From Chrysaora quinquecirrha (Eukaryota > Cnidaria > Scyphozoa > Semaeostomeae > Pelagiidae), in the NCBI GenBank assembly GCA_014526335.1, contig JACTAT010000006.1, positions 5,578,070 through 5,642,069 of the forward strand: a stretch of DNA of 64,000 bases. Direction: 5' to 3'. Below, one piece after another: positions 1 to 10,943 of this stretch (positions within the stretch are counted from its first letter, which is position 1; every line of letters starts with the position of its first letter). A program made the translations under genes and the position numbers. Below the pieces are notes generated by a model. That model was not told where the DNA came from. It searched no databases and saw only the letters and a program-made list of their open reading frames with translations.

Positions 1-373
1 AAGCTTTTTTTATAGGTCCGTTTCGTTAAAAGTGAGCTACATCACATCGTCGTTACATCAATATGAATAGCTTTTCACTTTCTTTTGTGAATCACTTCCT
101 TATTAACAAGACATTCATTTGTTTGATAGAATGCGTTTCCGCTATCGCCCCCTTAAGAACCCTGTCATAATTATTTACAGAATACACGCTTTTTTTATAA
201 GGAACCTACCTCAAGGCCTAGTTCTTAAAGTTCCTTATTTTTGGGCCTCTTTTTAGGCAATTGTAGTTCCAAAAGTTCCTTAATAGTTCCTTAATTTCAA
301 CTCCACATACAGTGGTCTTAACAATAAAAGAGAGACATAAATACATTTACTCAAAGAAACATTAGATACATGC
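1..373. repeat. Left copy of a 373 bp direct repeat
   Basis: This stretch matches 19499-19871 almost base for base; I see one substitution (the C of 'aagacattc' against A in the right copy). The match runs to the window edge, so the repeat may extend further left. It ends abruptly after 'tagatacatgc', where the two copies part. In the right copy the repeat lies just upstream of the LRR gene, so it probably carries that gene's 5' region. It contains several 'gttcctta' blocks and no convincing ORF. Confidence 0.9.
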
Positions 374-454
374 TTAACGTACAATTTATGTGATTTTCGA
401 CTGCAAATGAATGGAACCGACTCTCTAATTCTTGATTATTTGCAATGATAAAAG

Positions 455-545
455 TATTCAACATTAAAAAGTTCCTTAGTATTTTTCTCTTTAGTAGTAT
501 AAGTTCTTTAAATTTTCGGGCCTTCTACATGTAGGTTCCTTATAA
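455..545 (+). repeat. Short dispersed repeat upstream of the Penelope remnant
   Basis: A stretch with 'agtataagttct', 'aaattttcg' and 'ttctacatgt' blocks in order. The same order occurs diverged at about 57385-57465. It may be an untranslated piece of an old repeat family. I cannot assign it. Confidence 0.4.
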
Positions 546-546
546 A

Positions 547-3156
547 GTGGTTCCTTATAAAAAAAAGCGTGTACAGTTCAAAATAACGACCCAAAAGGAT
601 TATATTTCGAAAATGGGCAACGTGCTCAATGATGAAAATAAATTTGAAAAATTAGGCAACGTCGAACAGCACGATAAAACGGCTAAAATAGAGCAGAAAC
701 TTCAAAAATGGTTGCTTGAATTGGTCAAGAAAAAACTATTGACTCAAGAAATTTACGATAGGATCCGACCAACGGGTTCGCAGCGTCCACGGATGTATGG
801 TCTACCTAAAACTCACAAACCCAACGTCCCTCTTAGGCCTATTCTATGTATGGTTGGTTCAGCTCAACATGAGCTTGCTAAATGGCTTTCGGAAATTTTA
901 GCACCTGTTTTTGAACTTTATTCTAAAAATTGTATTTCGGATTCTTTTTCTTTTGCTAACGTTATTCAAAACCTTAAGTTAGACCCGACAAAATCGTTTA
1001 TGTGTTCCTTCGACATCAGCAGCCTTTTCACTAACGTACCTTTCGATGAGACTATCGGGATTTGCGCAAGAGCTCTATACCGGGGTGAACTTGTCAGTCC
1101 GCCGTTCCCCGAGGAGGTATTTGTCGAATTGATGGAGTCTGCTACCAGGTCGGTAGAGTTCAGCTTCAACAATGAGATGTACCGACAAAGGGACGGAGTC
1201 GCCATGGGGAGCCCATTGGGACCAGCGCTAGCAAACATCTTTGTTGGTTTCTACGAAGGTCAACTTTTCGGCTCCACATCAAAACCTCCGGTTTATTTTT
1301 GATATGTTAATGACACTTTCGCCATTTTCAAAAAAGAGTCCGATTGTAACGTTTTCCTCCAAAAACTCAACGCCTTGCATCCGTCTCTAAAATTTACTTT
1401 CGAAAAGGAGCAAAACAACTCTTTGCCGTTTCTCGGCGTCTTTGTTGAAAACACTGCTACTGGATTTCTCACCAGTATATATAGGAAACCAACCTTTAGC
1501 GGCCTCTATACACGGTGGGATTCCTTTAGTCCAAAACAGAGGAAAATTAACCTCATCAACACGCTAGTTCATCGGGCACTTATGATTTGCTCTAAATCTC
1601 GGCTTGATTCGGAATTGGATAAAATACGGTCTATTCTCATTGAAAACGGTTACCCTGAGGACGTCATTTCGGATTGTTTTCGCAAGAAGATCGCAAGTTT
1701 TTCGGCTGATAAAAAGTATGGTCCGCAAAAGTGCCCTGTTTACCTAAAAATGCCTTGGATAGGAAACGTCTCATTGCGATTCGAAAGTCAAATTAAAAAG
1801 GCCATTACTAAGTGCTTCGCTGCTGCCAACCCTCGGTTAGTTTTTGGCACTCGGAAAGTTCTACCATCCATTCAAAAGGATTGCGTACCTACCACACAAA
1901 AAAGTTTGGTCATATATGAATTCTCGTGCTGGTGTGATGCCAGGTACGTAGGTCGTACTTCCCAGAGATTAGGTGATAGGATAAAGCAGCATGTCCCTAC
2001 TAACATTCGTCTGCATAATTTTCAGCAAAGAGAGCAACCACCCCGTGGGTCTAAACAACAACCTAGTCTTAACCCTATTCGGTATGGGCTATTTTTTTGC
2101 TTTTCAGGTATGGGGGCGTTTTTCGCCCCCCCTAGTTATCTCAGCACCTGTTTGTCTGATTGAGATGAAACTCCGTAGACATGTACAAGTACCTAATTGC
2201 AGTTAATTAAGACTATTGTTTATTAATTAGTCACGTGACACGTTGCTTGGCAACTGTTGAAAGTGTGAAATTATCGCAATTTCAGCTAGGCTGCCGAAAA
2301 TCAAGCTCAATTACCCTGAAATAGGTAAAAGACACTCAAAATCTTCAAATTTCCACAGAAAGTAAACTTTTACATTCATTTCAGCTATTTTCTGACCAAT
2401 TACTATTTTTAATTAGTAATGATATTCCTGAATGCGAAGGAACAAATTTTTTGCTTACTCAGCATTTTGAAAAAGTCCAATAACTAGCCTTAATTTCATC
2501 AAAAACGTTTAGAAGTATTAGTTAACAGTGGGTCCTGTATGATTACATCCAATTAATAAAAAAATTTGCTAATTAGGCTAATTAACTTCAATTAACAAAA
2601 TGATCACGTGACAAGTGACAAAATCTGCTGACAATTGCAAAATCATTCACATGATACATCAAACGATAGCTCTCACCAAGAGAAGTCCAACCATGCATGT
2701 TTTAGTCATGTCCGATAAATATTGACAGAGATATAGCCAATTAACGGATCATTCGCTACACTTGCTTCCAAATATGGGCATCTTCTGGTCATGTGACCAA
2801 GTCCGCAATACCAACACATGTACCACAAGTTTCCTTGATAAATTTTAGGAAAAGTCAAGACCCTACTACCCATACTGATGACTTTTTCTAGACGATATCT
2901 GAGCAAATGTAGGAGGGGGGGGGCGAAAAACGCCTCCCCCATACCTAATAGGGTTAAACATGATTCTGCCATAGGACAACATCTACTCGATAACCCGATT
3001 TGTGCGGAAAATTACAGCGAGGATTTTTTCAGAATCATTGGCAAAGCAAGATCTTTGTTTCACTTAGGGGTTTTGGAATCTGTCTACATCAAAACCAAAA
3101 GGCGGGTTCTGTGTAGACAGAAAGAGTTCGTTTTCTCACTTGGACTCTTCAAATAA
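547..3156 (+). pseudogene. Penelope-like element: reverse transcriptase plus GIY-YIG endonuclease, broken
   Basis: This is the remnant of a Penelope-like retroelement, a family that pairs a telomerase-related reverse transcriptase with a GIY-YIG nuclease. The RT runs from 547 to about 1700, with 'RPRMYGLPKTHK', 'PLRPILCMVGSAQH', 'CSFDISSLFTNVP' and 'DGVAMGSPLGPALANIF'. An in-frame TGA at 1300-1302 sits just before the active-site box, which reads YVND where the family has YVDD, so one catalytic aspartate is Asn. The GIY-YIG part ('ARYVGRTSQRLGDRIKQHV') starts near 1940. It is cut at 2069-2072 by a TTAA-flanked MITE and resumes in frame at 2958 ('HDSAIGQHLLDN' to 'LCRQKEFVFSLGLFK'). The reading frame before 547 is lost and the first in-frame codon is GTG, so the 5' end is missing. 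It is not functional. Confidence 0.92.
2073..2953. mobile_element. piggyBac-like MITE (881 bp) inside the Penelope element
   Basis: The element is bounded by TTAA at 2069-2072 and 2954-2957. Its inverted ends read CCCTATTCGGTATGGG on the left and CCCTATTAGGTATGGG on the right (complement), followed on both sides by a C-rich hairpin with 'cgtttttcgcccccc'. TTAA target duplication and CCC termini are the known pattern of piggyBac. There is no transposase inside, so it is non-autonomous. Removing the element and one TTAA restores the GIY-YIG reading frame, which supports the borders. Confidence 0.85.
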
Positions 3157-3798
3157 TTCATTGGTCCTCCCGCTGTATCCGACCAGCTGATTGGTGTTTA
3201 AAACACAATGCCAATTCAGCTTTTCGTTCTTTCTGATTGGTGCATTTCGAGCCGCATCTGGTTATAAATTCCGCCTTAGGGAGCTGTCATTATTAATAAC
3301 GGGGAGGGGGTGGAAGCATTTTGAAAATATGTGCAAAAAATTTTAGACCCCAGCATTCTAGCCATGAAAAATTTCAGACCCCATCTAATTTTCGCCAAAA
3401 AATTTCAGACCCCCGACAGCACAATATTTTACTGGATAAGTAACAAAACTACTTTAACACCAACTCATCGGACGTAACATCCCATGTAATCAATACGCAT
3501 TCAAGTCCTTTGACCACATACAGCAAAAATCTAAAACTATGTTATCATTATTTCAGTCAACCAAGAAATGAGCAATTCGAAAATGGTAGATACAAAATAT
3601 CAATGAAAATCGAGCAAAGACTCAAAATAGCGTGTTAAAGTGTGAACATTCACAATATCCATAGAAATAAGAATTTTCAGGCTTTTTATTCCATGACTGT
3701 ATATTTTCGCCTGAACCTCCCACGGTCCAATTTCATTGGCGAGAAGAGCTTATATTCTTGAGTTCTAATTTAACTATGGTGAATGTATGCGCTAGATA

Positions 3799-4432
3799 CA
3801 CCGGGTGAGCCAGAAAAAGTTCCAACTTTTGAAAATTCACAGCACCAAGTGTACGCCACGGATTTGAATGATTCAAATTCTAGTTAAAAGCCGAAAGATT
3901 TAAGTTTTTTGTGATTTTTCTCGCTGTCTTACCAGCATTAGAAGTATCGATGAATTCAACTTTATTAAAATTTCATTGTTGCAAACTGACTGAAAAAGGG
4001 TCTAAAACGTTGAGCAAGTTGTAAGGACTCTTCGTACACAGAGCAATACTCAATGGGCGTTTTACCTCTCTCAAGAGTTATAAGACATCAATTTTCAAAC
4101 AAATACTGAAGATTTTCAGTCCCATGGCAATACATGTGCAGTGGATATCTCTCACCCATGAACAATCGTATTTTCTTTATTGATCAGTGCGAGGAGTCTT
4201 TTATGATTTGATCAATGATTTTAGACCCCAGGCCCTTTTTCGGCGATTTGATCAAGGCCCTTTTTCGGTGATTTTTCAGCCATGAAATTTTTGTAAAGTT
4301 GAATTTACCTATATTTCTAGTGTTCGTAAGACAGTAAGAAAATCACTGGAATTTGAAGCATTCAAATCTGTCAAGCATTGTTGATGCTATGAATTTTCAA
4401 AAGTGGGAACTTTTTTCTGGCTCACCCGCTAT
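3799..4432. mobile_element. Mariner-like MITE nested in the TTA element
   Basis: Inverted ends of about 43 bp: 'cgggtgagccagaaaaagtt' at 3802 and its near-exact complement ending at about 4428. TA-type flanks are visible on the right ('gctata') but less clear on the left. No coding capacity is evident. The size and the GGTGAGCC terminus fit a Tc1/mariner MITE. Confidence 0.65.
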
Positions 4433-4729
4433 AGGAGTCCTCCCTGGCGTGCTAAGATACTATGAAAATGCATCATCATTTATCCATGATAAAAGTTCGT
4501 TAACAAAAACAAAATATACAGTGCCTTACCCATTCAGATCATCTGTATTTGTGCAAATTTGGTCCACCACAAACCCTTCCACTCCTGGTGGTATGAAACA
4601 GTTTTCCATAGTCAAAATTTTCACTGTCACTTTCACTCAAAGTTTCATCTTCTTCAGAATGTACAGTTTCATCTATCACTTCATCATCATCACTGTCGTC
4701 GCTAACTGAATCACTTCCCAAATCAGAAA

Positions 4730-5282
4730 CACTGAAAACACTGTTGAATATGTCAACAGACTATATTCAAGGCTAAACAAGCTCAAAAAGCTTGTTCTCA
4801 ATTTCAAGTCATCTTTGTATGACTCTGAATATGTTGTAAAACATTGGAAAGCAAATGAACTCATGTACTATGACGAAAAATTGGTAAAAATTAGCAACAT
4901 GATGCAACCCATTTCAGATCTAGACATAAAGCTGAATAATACACTTCAGTCTCTTAAGAGAAAGTTTTCCAAGGTAGATATTGATATGGCAGAAAAGAAC
5001 AGGAAAAGAAGGAGACAGGCAGAGAATGCTAAAGCTGATGAGAATATTAAAACAAGTCGCCTGCTTGCAAGATGTGCAGAGGTAATCAAGGTGGTTGCAC
5101 CTGCTGATTTTGCCCATCTTGATTGTGTTCAAATGCAAAAAGAGAAGTGCATAACTTTGGTTATAAGTGAAGCAGATTTTGCAAGTGCTATGCCACAGCT
5201 TAAACCAAGATATCATTTGAATGCGTTGACATACTTAATCTCAAATGGTGTCTTCTGTGGCGCTGCAAAGAGGATGCCTTAG
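4730..5282 (+). CDS. Unrecognised coding block with a basic coiled-coil-like stretch
   Basis: Plus-strand reading is open from an acceptor-like 'caaatcag' near 4730 to TAG at 5280-5282. The first ATG is at 4815. The product is charged, with a strongly basic run 'EKNRKRRRQAENAK' around residue 60 of the ATG form and a long predicted helix. On the opposite strand at 4539-4721 there is an acidic Ser/Asp-rich ORF ('SDDSDDDEVIDE'), which may be a separate exon or a shadow. I do not recognise a family. It lies within the TTA element, so it is either transposon-encoded or a captured host exon. Confidence 0.35.
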
Positions 5283-5967
5283 TGGCAAAGGATCAACTTC
5301 AAGAGAGCCAGATTGTGACAAAAGGAAGGAACATAACAGGAAGAATTCTCGTGAAGAAAAGAAAAAGAACATCAGAGACAAAAGAAACTGATGTGCAACT
5401 TTTTAAAGAAAGCTGACAAATGAATAATTTTGAAAGTCTGCATGTTTCAAGAAAAGTGATTAATAGTCAAGTTGAAATCTAGAACATTGAAATATTTTTG
5501 AAAACAGTCAAAATCTGGCTTATTTATTTTCAGACCCCAGCATAAATTCTTCTAAAAATTTCAGACCCCAATGAATTTACCCTAAAAATTTTCAGACCCC
5601 TCCTCATATGCTTCCGCCCCGGTCCCTGCAATAATTTATGACCGCTCCCTTAGTCTATTGTTTCGGTCTGTTTCTGACGTTCATACTCTGAGGAGTGTCA
5701 GACGAAAAAAGCTTTTAAGTATGCCCGAAAATGATTCCGCTATTCATCGCAATATTAATCTTGCTTTACCTGGTTCTCTAGGAGGATCGAATAGTTTTCA
5801 TGATCATGCAAAAAAAAATACCAAACTTGATGCGGAAAAAGGTAAATGAATGGGTTAAGTCGAATAATACTTATAGTTCCTTTAAACATGTTAGAAAAAT
5901 TCATTCATCCACCTTAAAAATGGAAGAAAAGACTTTTGCTGGGAAATAGACTTAATGGATGTGAAAA

Positions 5968-6206
5968 GTGAATAGAGTAATACATTATTTGTTTTGTTGT
6001 ATAGACCAATTCGATACGCATGCTTGGTTAGACCATAAGCAACCTTGGGTTAGACCTATTGCTAATAAAACTGTCGCATCATGTTTCTTTGCATTTAAAA
6101 ATATTCTTGATTCTATAGACTTTAGACCGAAACTTTGTAGAGCAGATCATAAATCTCAATTTGTTAATATAGCATTTTGCAATTTAGCAATAGAAATGAT
6201 TTTTTC
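5968..6206 (+). pseudogene. Retroviral-type integrase (rve) core fragment
   Basis: The translation resembles the integrase core of Polintons and retroelements: 'YLFCCIDQFDTHAWL' (first catalytic Asp), 'PWVRPIANKT', 'AFKNIL' and 'RADHKSQFVN' (second Asp, family pattern D-x-G-x-E-F). The third acidic residue is lost because a Harbinger element enters at 6207-6210. No intact start is visible and the upstream frame is broken. It could belong to the same Polinton lineage as the polymerase remnant at 10944, but it could equally come from another integrase-bearing element. Confidence 0.55.
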
Positions 6207-6393
6207 TAAAGCCTGGTTTCCATATAATTGTTATGATCGTTTGAATCACTATGAACAACTCCAGTGATCTCAGAGATCCCAGCGATCGACGATGGGATCG
6301 CTGGAGGAAGCGTTTCCATATAATCGCTAGGGTCGCTCAGATCGCTGCAAAATCGCAGTTACTGGCTCCTGCCGGGCAGCTAAATGTCTTCTT

Positions 6394-8444
6394 TTGGCGG
6401 GTGATTTGGACAAAAATTCAAGCAAGATGGCACCCTTCAACGAGAGGTTGTTTTTGGAGGCTAATTTGTATATGGTGCTCTTGCTTATTCGGAGACGACT
6501 ACAGCGGCAGCATAGAAGAAGACATCGATTCTGGGTTCGTGAAATTTATCGTTCAAGACAAACCACTGGTGCATACAACACATTAGTACAAGAACTGCGG
6601 CTCTTTGACAGAGAATATTTTTTTAGGTAAGAGAATAAAAGCCAGATGCCAAATCAAACCTCAATATATCTAAAAACCATCCCCGCTGCACTCATTTTTT
6701 TTACAAGAATCGTTTAAAGTGCATGCTAAATTGGTTCAAACTTAAGAAACTACCCTAACTGAATTATAAAAGCTGACAAACCTTTCTAATTTGCAGCTTT
6801 GATTTCATAGGTCATTTGAAAATGATTTGACACCTAGGACTATACAGTAACAGCAAATGTTTTGACACTGTTTACAATGCAAGTAATAGTATAACATGTC
6901 CACCACCGGACCCAACATACTTATAAAAAAAATGAATTCTTATAAAAAGATGGGTGTAATGCTCCTCCTATTTTAGTTTAGGTCTACTACAGCTACAGCT
7001 TGAAACTTAGAAGATGCTTCTTCCTCTCTGGTACTGTATTTTATAGTACTGCCTTCCAATGAATACCAAACGATATCAAATATGATTGTGTTGATAGCTA
7101 ACCGGACATTTCAAATGTGCAAACTGTGATGTAATGTCCCATGTCAATTTGTATTTATTCCAAAGAATCAAATTCCTCTAGCCTTTGTAGATAAACTCTT
7201 TATCATTTCTATCTTTGTTTGCGCTATTATTGTATTTTGTTATCATGGGACTGTATTTCTTCATAAGAAATTAAGAAAATTTGCATACCATAAATGAGTA
7301 TTAATTCATGGACTACAATCAACATATTCTCTCCTCTTTCAGATACATGAGAATGTCACCAGAAAGATTTGAGCATTTATTGAGTATGGTTGCACCTTTT
7401 ATAAAAAAGGGGGATTGCAGGTCAAGGGCACCGATTCCACCTGCGGAACGCCTTTGCATATGTTTAAGATACTTGGCAACTGGAGAATCACAACAATCAC
7501 AGTCTTTTTCATTTAGAGTTGGTCGTGCCATAGTTGCAAACATTGTCAAAGAGGTCTGTGTAGGTATCTGGGAAAGCCTGAGAGAAACGTTCCTAAAAGC
7601 ACCAGAAGAGATACAGGATTGGCTTCGAATAAGCAGAGAATTTGAAAACGAATGGAACTTTCCCCATTGTCTTGGGGCAGTGGATGGAAAACATGTTTGC
7701 ATGGAGTGCCCTAAAGGTGCTGGGTCTGCCTACTTCAATTATAAGAAGTTCCACAGCTTGGTATTGATGGCAGCCTGTGATGCAAAATATTGCTTCACAC
7801 TCTTGGATATTGGAGGATATGGTCGTGACAATGATGCAGCAATATTCACAGAGTCAATTTTTGGAAAAATTTTTGAAGAATCACCAAGTGATTTGCACAT
7901 TCCTTCACCACAGCTAATTGGAGCTGAAATGCTTCCATATGTTTTAATTGGAGATGAAATATTTGCCCTAAAACCATGGTTCATGAAACCATTCCCTGGA
8001 AGAGATGTAAAAGAGAATAGGAGCATATTCAATTACAGACTTTCAAGGGCACGGCGAACTATTGAAAATGCGTTTGGCATATTGTCTGCCAAGTGGCGAA
8101 TTTATCGCAAACCAATCAGAGCAGATGTTGGAACCGTAGAGAGAATTGTCAAGGCTACAGTTTGCCTCCATAATTATCTAAGATTAACTGAAAATGCAAA
8201 TTATGTGCCAAGTGGATTTGTTGACTGTGAGAGAAGTGATGGAGAAATTGTTCCTGGGGACTGGAGAGGGATCATTCAAAATGACAAGGGTGGACTTGTA
8301 AATGCAAGGCAGCTAGGTGGTAACAGATATGGTTTTGAGGCGTCAACAACCAGAGATAGCTTTAAGAGATATTTTACAAGTGAAGAAGGAAAACTAGATT
8401 GGCAATATCAGCATGTTAGAAGCTGTGGTACCGTGCACAAATGA
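6394..8444 (+). CDS. Harbinger DDE transposase (two exons)
   Basis: A HARBI1-type nuclease that cuts and pastes the element. Exon 1 is 6394-6626 and exon 2 is 7343-8444. The intron (6627-7342) starts 'gtaaga' and ends 'ctcctctttcag', and joining restores the family motif FFRYMRMSPERF. The spliced product is 444 residues, a normal length. Exon 1 gives the conserved N-terminal block ('RHRFWVREIYRSRQ', 'LVQELRL'). The DDE_4 fold follows with all acidic residues present: Asp in GAVDGKH (about residue 192), Asp in LLDIGGYGRDND, Glu in TIENAFGIL. There are no stops or frameshifts, so the protein may still be functional. A polyadenylation-type AATAAA lies at 8482. The start is chosen because ATG 6394 is the first Met in this frame and precedes the conserved block. 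Confidence 0.9.
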
Positions 8445-8636
8445 GGTTGATTCCACATGAACTCCAAGCTCCCCAGTTTTTAATAAAAAACTCTTGTGTT
8501 ATGTTAAATGTTTCAAATAAGTCTTTTTCTTAACTATAATTCAAGTTGAAATGTGGGAAGTACAGACTTTAGAATGACATTTAAATTTTAAATTAAAATC
8601 AGGAAAGGTCACAAGAATTATTTCATTATTTAGTTT

Positions 8637-8676
8637 CCTTGAAATCTTTCGAGTACTGGTTGTAGAGGCAAACAAA
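8637..8676 (+). repeat. 40 bp internal copy of the MADF gene start
   Basis: 'gaaatctttcgagtact' and the bases around it match 9713-9753, which encodes the MADF N-terminus, in the same orientation. The copy lies between the two convergent Harbinger genes, beyond the 3' end of the MADF gene. Confidence 0.75.
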
Positions 8677-8778
8677 TGAGAGTGAAACAGGTGAATAAGA
8701 GCCGTATCTCCATCAAAACTCTACTTGAAAATCAGAAATAGATGTAAAGTGCACCGTGTTTTGTTCAGTTCATAAAAT

Positions 8779-9771
8779 TTAAAGGTCCTGATATGTTGGG
8801 TTGTTCATGTTTACTTCAATTTGTTCCTCGTGTAGTTGGTATGGTCTTCCCATTACAAAACCACGCTGCATATCCTGTATTTGTGATGTGCACATTGCTG
8901 GGTTAAAGCTGTATGCGTTTGGTTGTGAATTCAGCACAGGCTCTGCAAACTCTGCTTGGAAAAAGAATTGCTCAATTTGCATTCGCATTTGTGCTTTTTT
9001 AAAAGGAGGCAGTCTCTTTAGTCTTGGTACTAAGCTACGGCAGAAGTTACTTGCTTCATCATCAGTTTCTTCATAAGAATTGTCTTTCCTTTTCTTACTA
9101 TCAGATAAATAATTTGCAATTGTGTTAGCACTTTGGACAAGAGCTTTGTTGACCTTAGCTCTTTCCATGCTGGTGCTACTTGCTTTCCTCCATGGCTTTG
9201 AGCTCAAATCTGAACCTGAACTAGATGATCTTCTTGAAACCTTTCTAGGCCTGCCAATGGGATCCTTGCACTGCTTTCCGGCTTCATTAGTTTGGGCATA
9301 ATTCGGTTCTATGCTTTCCTGTTGATTTTCAGGGACAAGATTTCCACTTTCAGTTTCATTAAGCTGAAATACATCACATCCATCATCAGCATTTGGGAAT
9401 TCTCCCAGGATATCGTTGACGTCAGGTGTGGCCAACTTGTCATCCCCGGAATCATTAAGCTCTTGCTGCTTTGGCTGTTTCATGTTAGTCGAGGTCTGTC
9501 TATGGTCAATGTAAGTTGCAAGCCAACCCAGATTTTCGAATTCACGTGGAACAGGAACAGCATCCCTTCCAGAACCTGAAGGAACACTCTTTGCTTTCTT
9601 CAAAAATCGACCGTATGCAGTCCTGATATTCTTGAAACGCTTCTCTGCTTCTGTCGGTGTTATCTCAAATTTCTCCGCAACTTTAGCCCAACTGTTTGTC
9701 TTCTTTGTCTTGTCCTTGAAATCTTTCGAGTACTTGTTGTAGAGGCAATCAAACTTTTGAATCTCTTCCAT
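8779..9771 (-). CDS. Harbinger MADF/BESS DNA-binding protein
   Basis: The Myb/MADF partner that helps Harbinger transposase enter the nucleus and bind the ends, as known for the family. The product is 330 residues in one exon. Residues 1-90 form a MADF/SANT-like helical domain ('FDCLYNKYSKDFKDK', 'NSWAKVAEKF', 'AEKRFKNIRTAYGRFLKK'). A Ser-rich, basic middle contains 'DPIGRPRKVSRR', which looks like an AT-hook or nuclear signal. A BESS-type C-terminus follows ('FCRSLVPRLKRLPPFKKAQM', then an aromatic helix). The start is ATG at 9771. The gene is convergent with the transposase. The ORF is intact. Confidence 0.85.
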   Translation of the reverse strand: MEEIQKFDCLYNKYSKDFKDKTKKTNSWAKVAEKFEITPTEAEKRFKNIRTAYGRFLKKAKSVPSGSGRDAVPVPREFENLGWLATYIDHRQTSTNMKQPKQQELNDSGDDKLATPDVNDILGEFPNADDGCDVFQLNETESGNLVPENQQESIEPNYAQTNEAGKQCKDPIGRPRKVSRRSSSSGSDLSSKPWRKASSTSMERAKVNKALVQSANTIANYLSDSKKRKDNSYEETDDEASNFCRSLVPRLKRLPPFKKAQMRMQIEQFFFQAEFAEPVLNSQPNAYSFNPAMCTSQIQDMQRGFVMGRPYQLHEEQIEVNMNNPTYQDL

Positions 9772-10569
9772 GAATTCCTCGCTTGCAGTGGCAGGTAGAA
9801 AAGCAGAAGCAGATTACAATTACATCAATGATTACCTGATATCATGGAAAGTATCAAAATTTCGAAACAGAATTATTAACCCTTTAAGGGGCAGGGTAGC
9901 TGATCTGCTACAATTGACGCAAGGGGCTCCCACCTTTACATCTTTGATCGAAAGGCCTCAATTTGAGCCATGTTATATTCCGTTATCACCTGGCTAGGCC
10001 AATTGGACTTTGTGGTTTCTCGTTTTGGCCATTGTTAACAACAAATACCATGTTTGAAAGCAGAAGACCTCTTTCTTCTGAAGAAAAAAGCTGTCCATTG
10101 CTGGAATTGACGAAAAAAGAATATTTCGTTCCTTGCCCAAAGTACTGTCTCTGGTTCTTAAACTGTCAAATTTAACAACAATAGTAGGATGTAAAGAAAA
10201 TACAATAAATATGTAATATATATATATATGTAAATATACTATAAGTATCTATTAATCAACAATCAGAAATCTAAAAGTACGTTTTAACACAACCTTAAGA
10301 TGTCATTTTTAGTACTTTGTGAAAATTGTGAGACATCATTTCTAAATTAATTCTTTCTTAAAGGTCTTCTTTAAAAATAACAACCATCTTGATAGTGGTC
10401 TTGATAGTACAAATGCAGGTGGTCGACAGTTGTATTCTGTCAGAGCATATCGCTTGTACTTTATTATTGCAATAGTAATTGTTGATTTTAGTCTTATATC
10501 CATAATGTGTAAACTCTTCCATCCTACTCAACTCTTGACCTAGCTGAAGTTTTGTAAGCGTCTCCATGT
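9772..10569. other. No recognisable gene
   Basis: AT-rich sequence with a short (TA)n run near 10215-10230. No family signature and no Harbinger right end seen. Small ORFs here look random. Confidence 0.5.
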
Positions 10570-10943
10570 CCTAATTAAAATGAAAAGTCCCTTATCATTT
10601 TAAAATCTGATTGGTTAGAACTTTCTAGAAAGGAACTTTCTAGAACCTTTTTAAGACTGTTCGGGAAAGTCCCAGAAAATTTGAAAGTCTTGAAGCAGGA
10701 AAAACCCTAAATAATCTGATTGGCTACACATTTCAAGCAAAAGAGAAAGTCCCATAAACAGGAAAAGTCCCAGGAAAGTTCCTAATAATCCTGAAATCTG
10801 ATTGGTTTATACCCAAAACCAGTTTTAACCGGTTTGTTTTTCAAATGGATTTCATCATGATGGTGCAATAATTCCAATGTCATGTTCGAATCGTGTATAT
10901 AAATCAAAGCGTAAAGCGAAATCAGTTCAGCTGAAAATTCGTC
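10570..10943 (+). promoter_or_regulatory. Promoter of the Polinton-type polymerase: CCAAT, heat-shock-like and TATA motifs
   Basis: Three 'ctgattgg' units (inverted CCAAT boxes) occur at about 10607, 10717 and 10798. Between the first two lies a TTCnnGAA-type cluster, 'tttctagaaaggaactttct' at 10622-10641, with further 'ggaaagt' repeats. A TATA box 'tatataaa' sits at 10896-10903, about 40 bp before the ATG at 10944. The layout resembles stress-inducible promoters. The pentamers are less regular than in the 24.7 kb promoter. Confidence 0.55.

Larger units (their letters stand above)
3279..5649. mobile_element. 2.37 kb TIR element with TTA target duplication
   Basis: The ends read GGGAGCTGTCATTATTAAT (left) and GGGAGCGGTCATAAATTAT (right, complement), flanked by TTA at 3276-3278 and 5650-5652. 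Just inside each end there are about three copies of an 'aatttcagacccc' subterminal motif (3340-3415 and 5520-5605). A 3 bp TTA duplication with GG-starting ends fits PIF/Harbinger, but I see no transposase, so the family is an inference. The interior holds a nested mariner-like MITE (3799-4432) and an unrecognised coding block (4730-5282). Confidence 0.7.
6210..9771. mobile_element. PIF/Harbinger transposon, right end not found
   Basis: The left end AGCCTGGTTTCCATATAAT follows a TAA at 6207-6209, which fits the 3 bp TWA target preference of Harbinger. Subterminal 'gatcgctgg' palindromes follow (6270-6350). The two genes are convergent: a DDE transposase (plus, 6394-8444) and a MADF/BESS DNA-binding partner (minus, 9771-8779), the usual two-gene layout of the superfamily. 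I found no complementary right end (expected GGAAACCAGGCT) near 9771-10200, so the right border is unknown and the element may be truncated. Confidence 0.85.
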
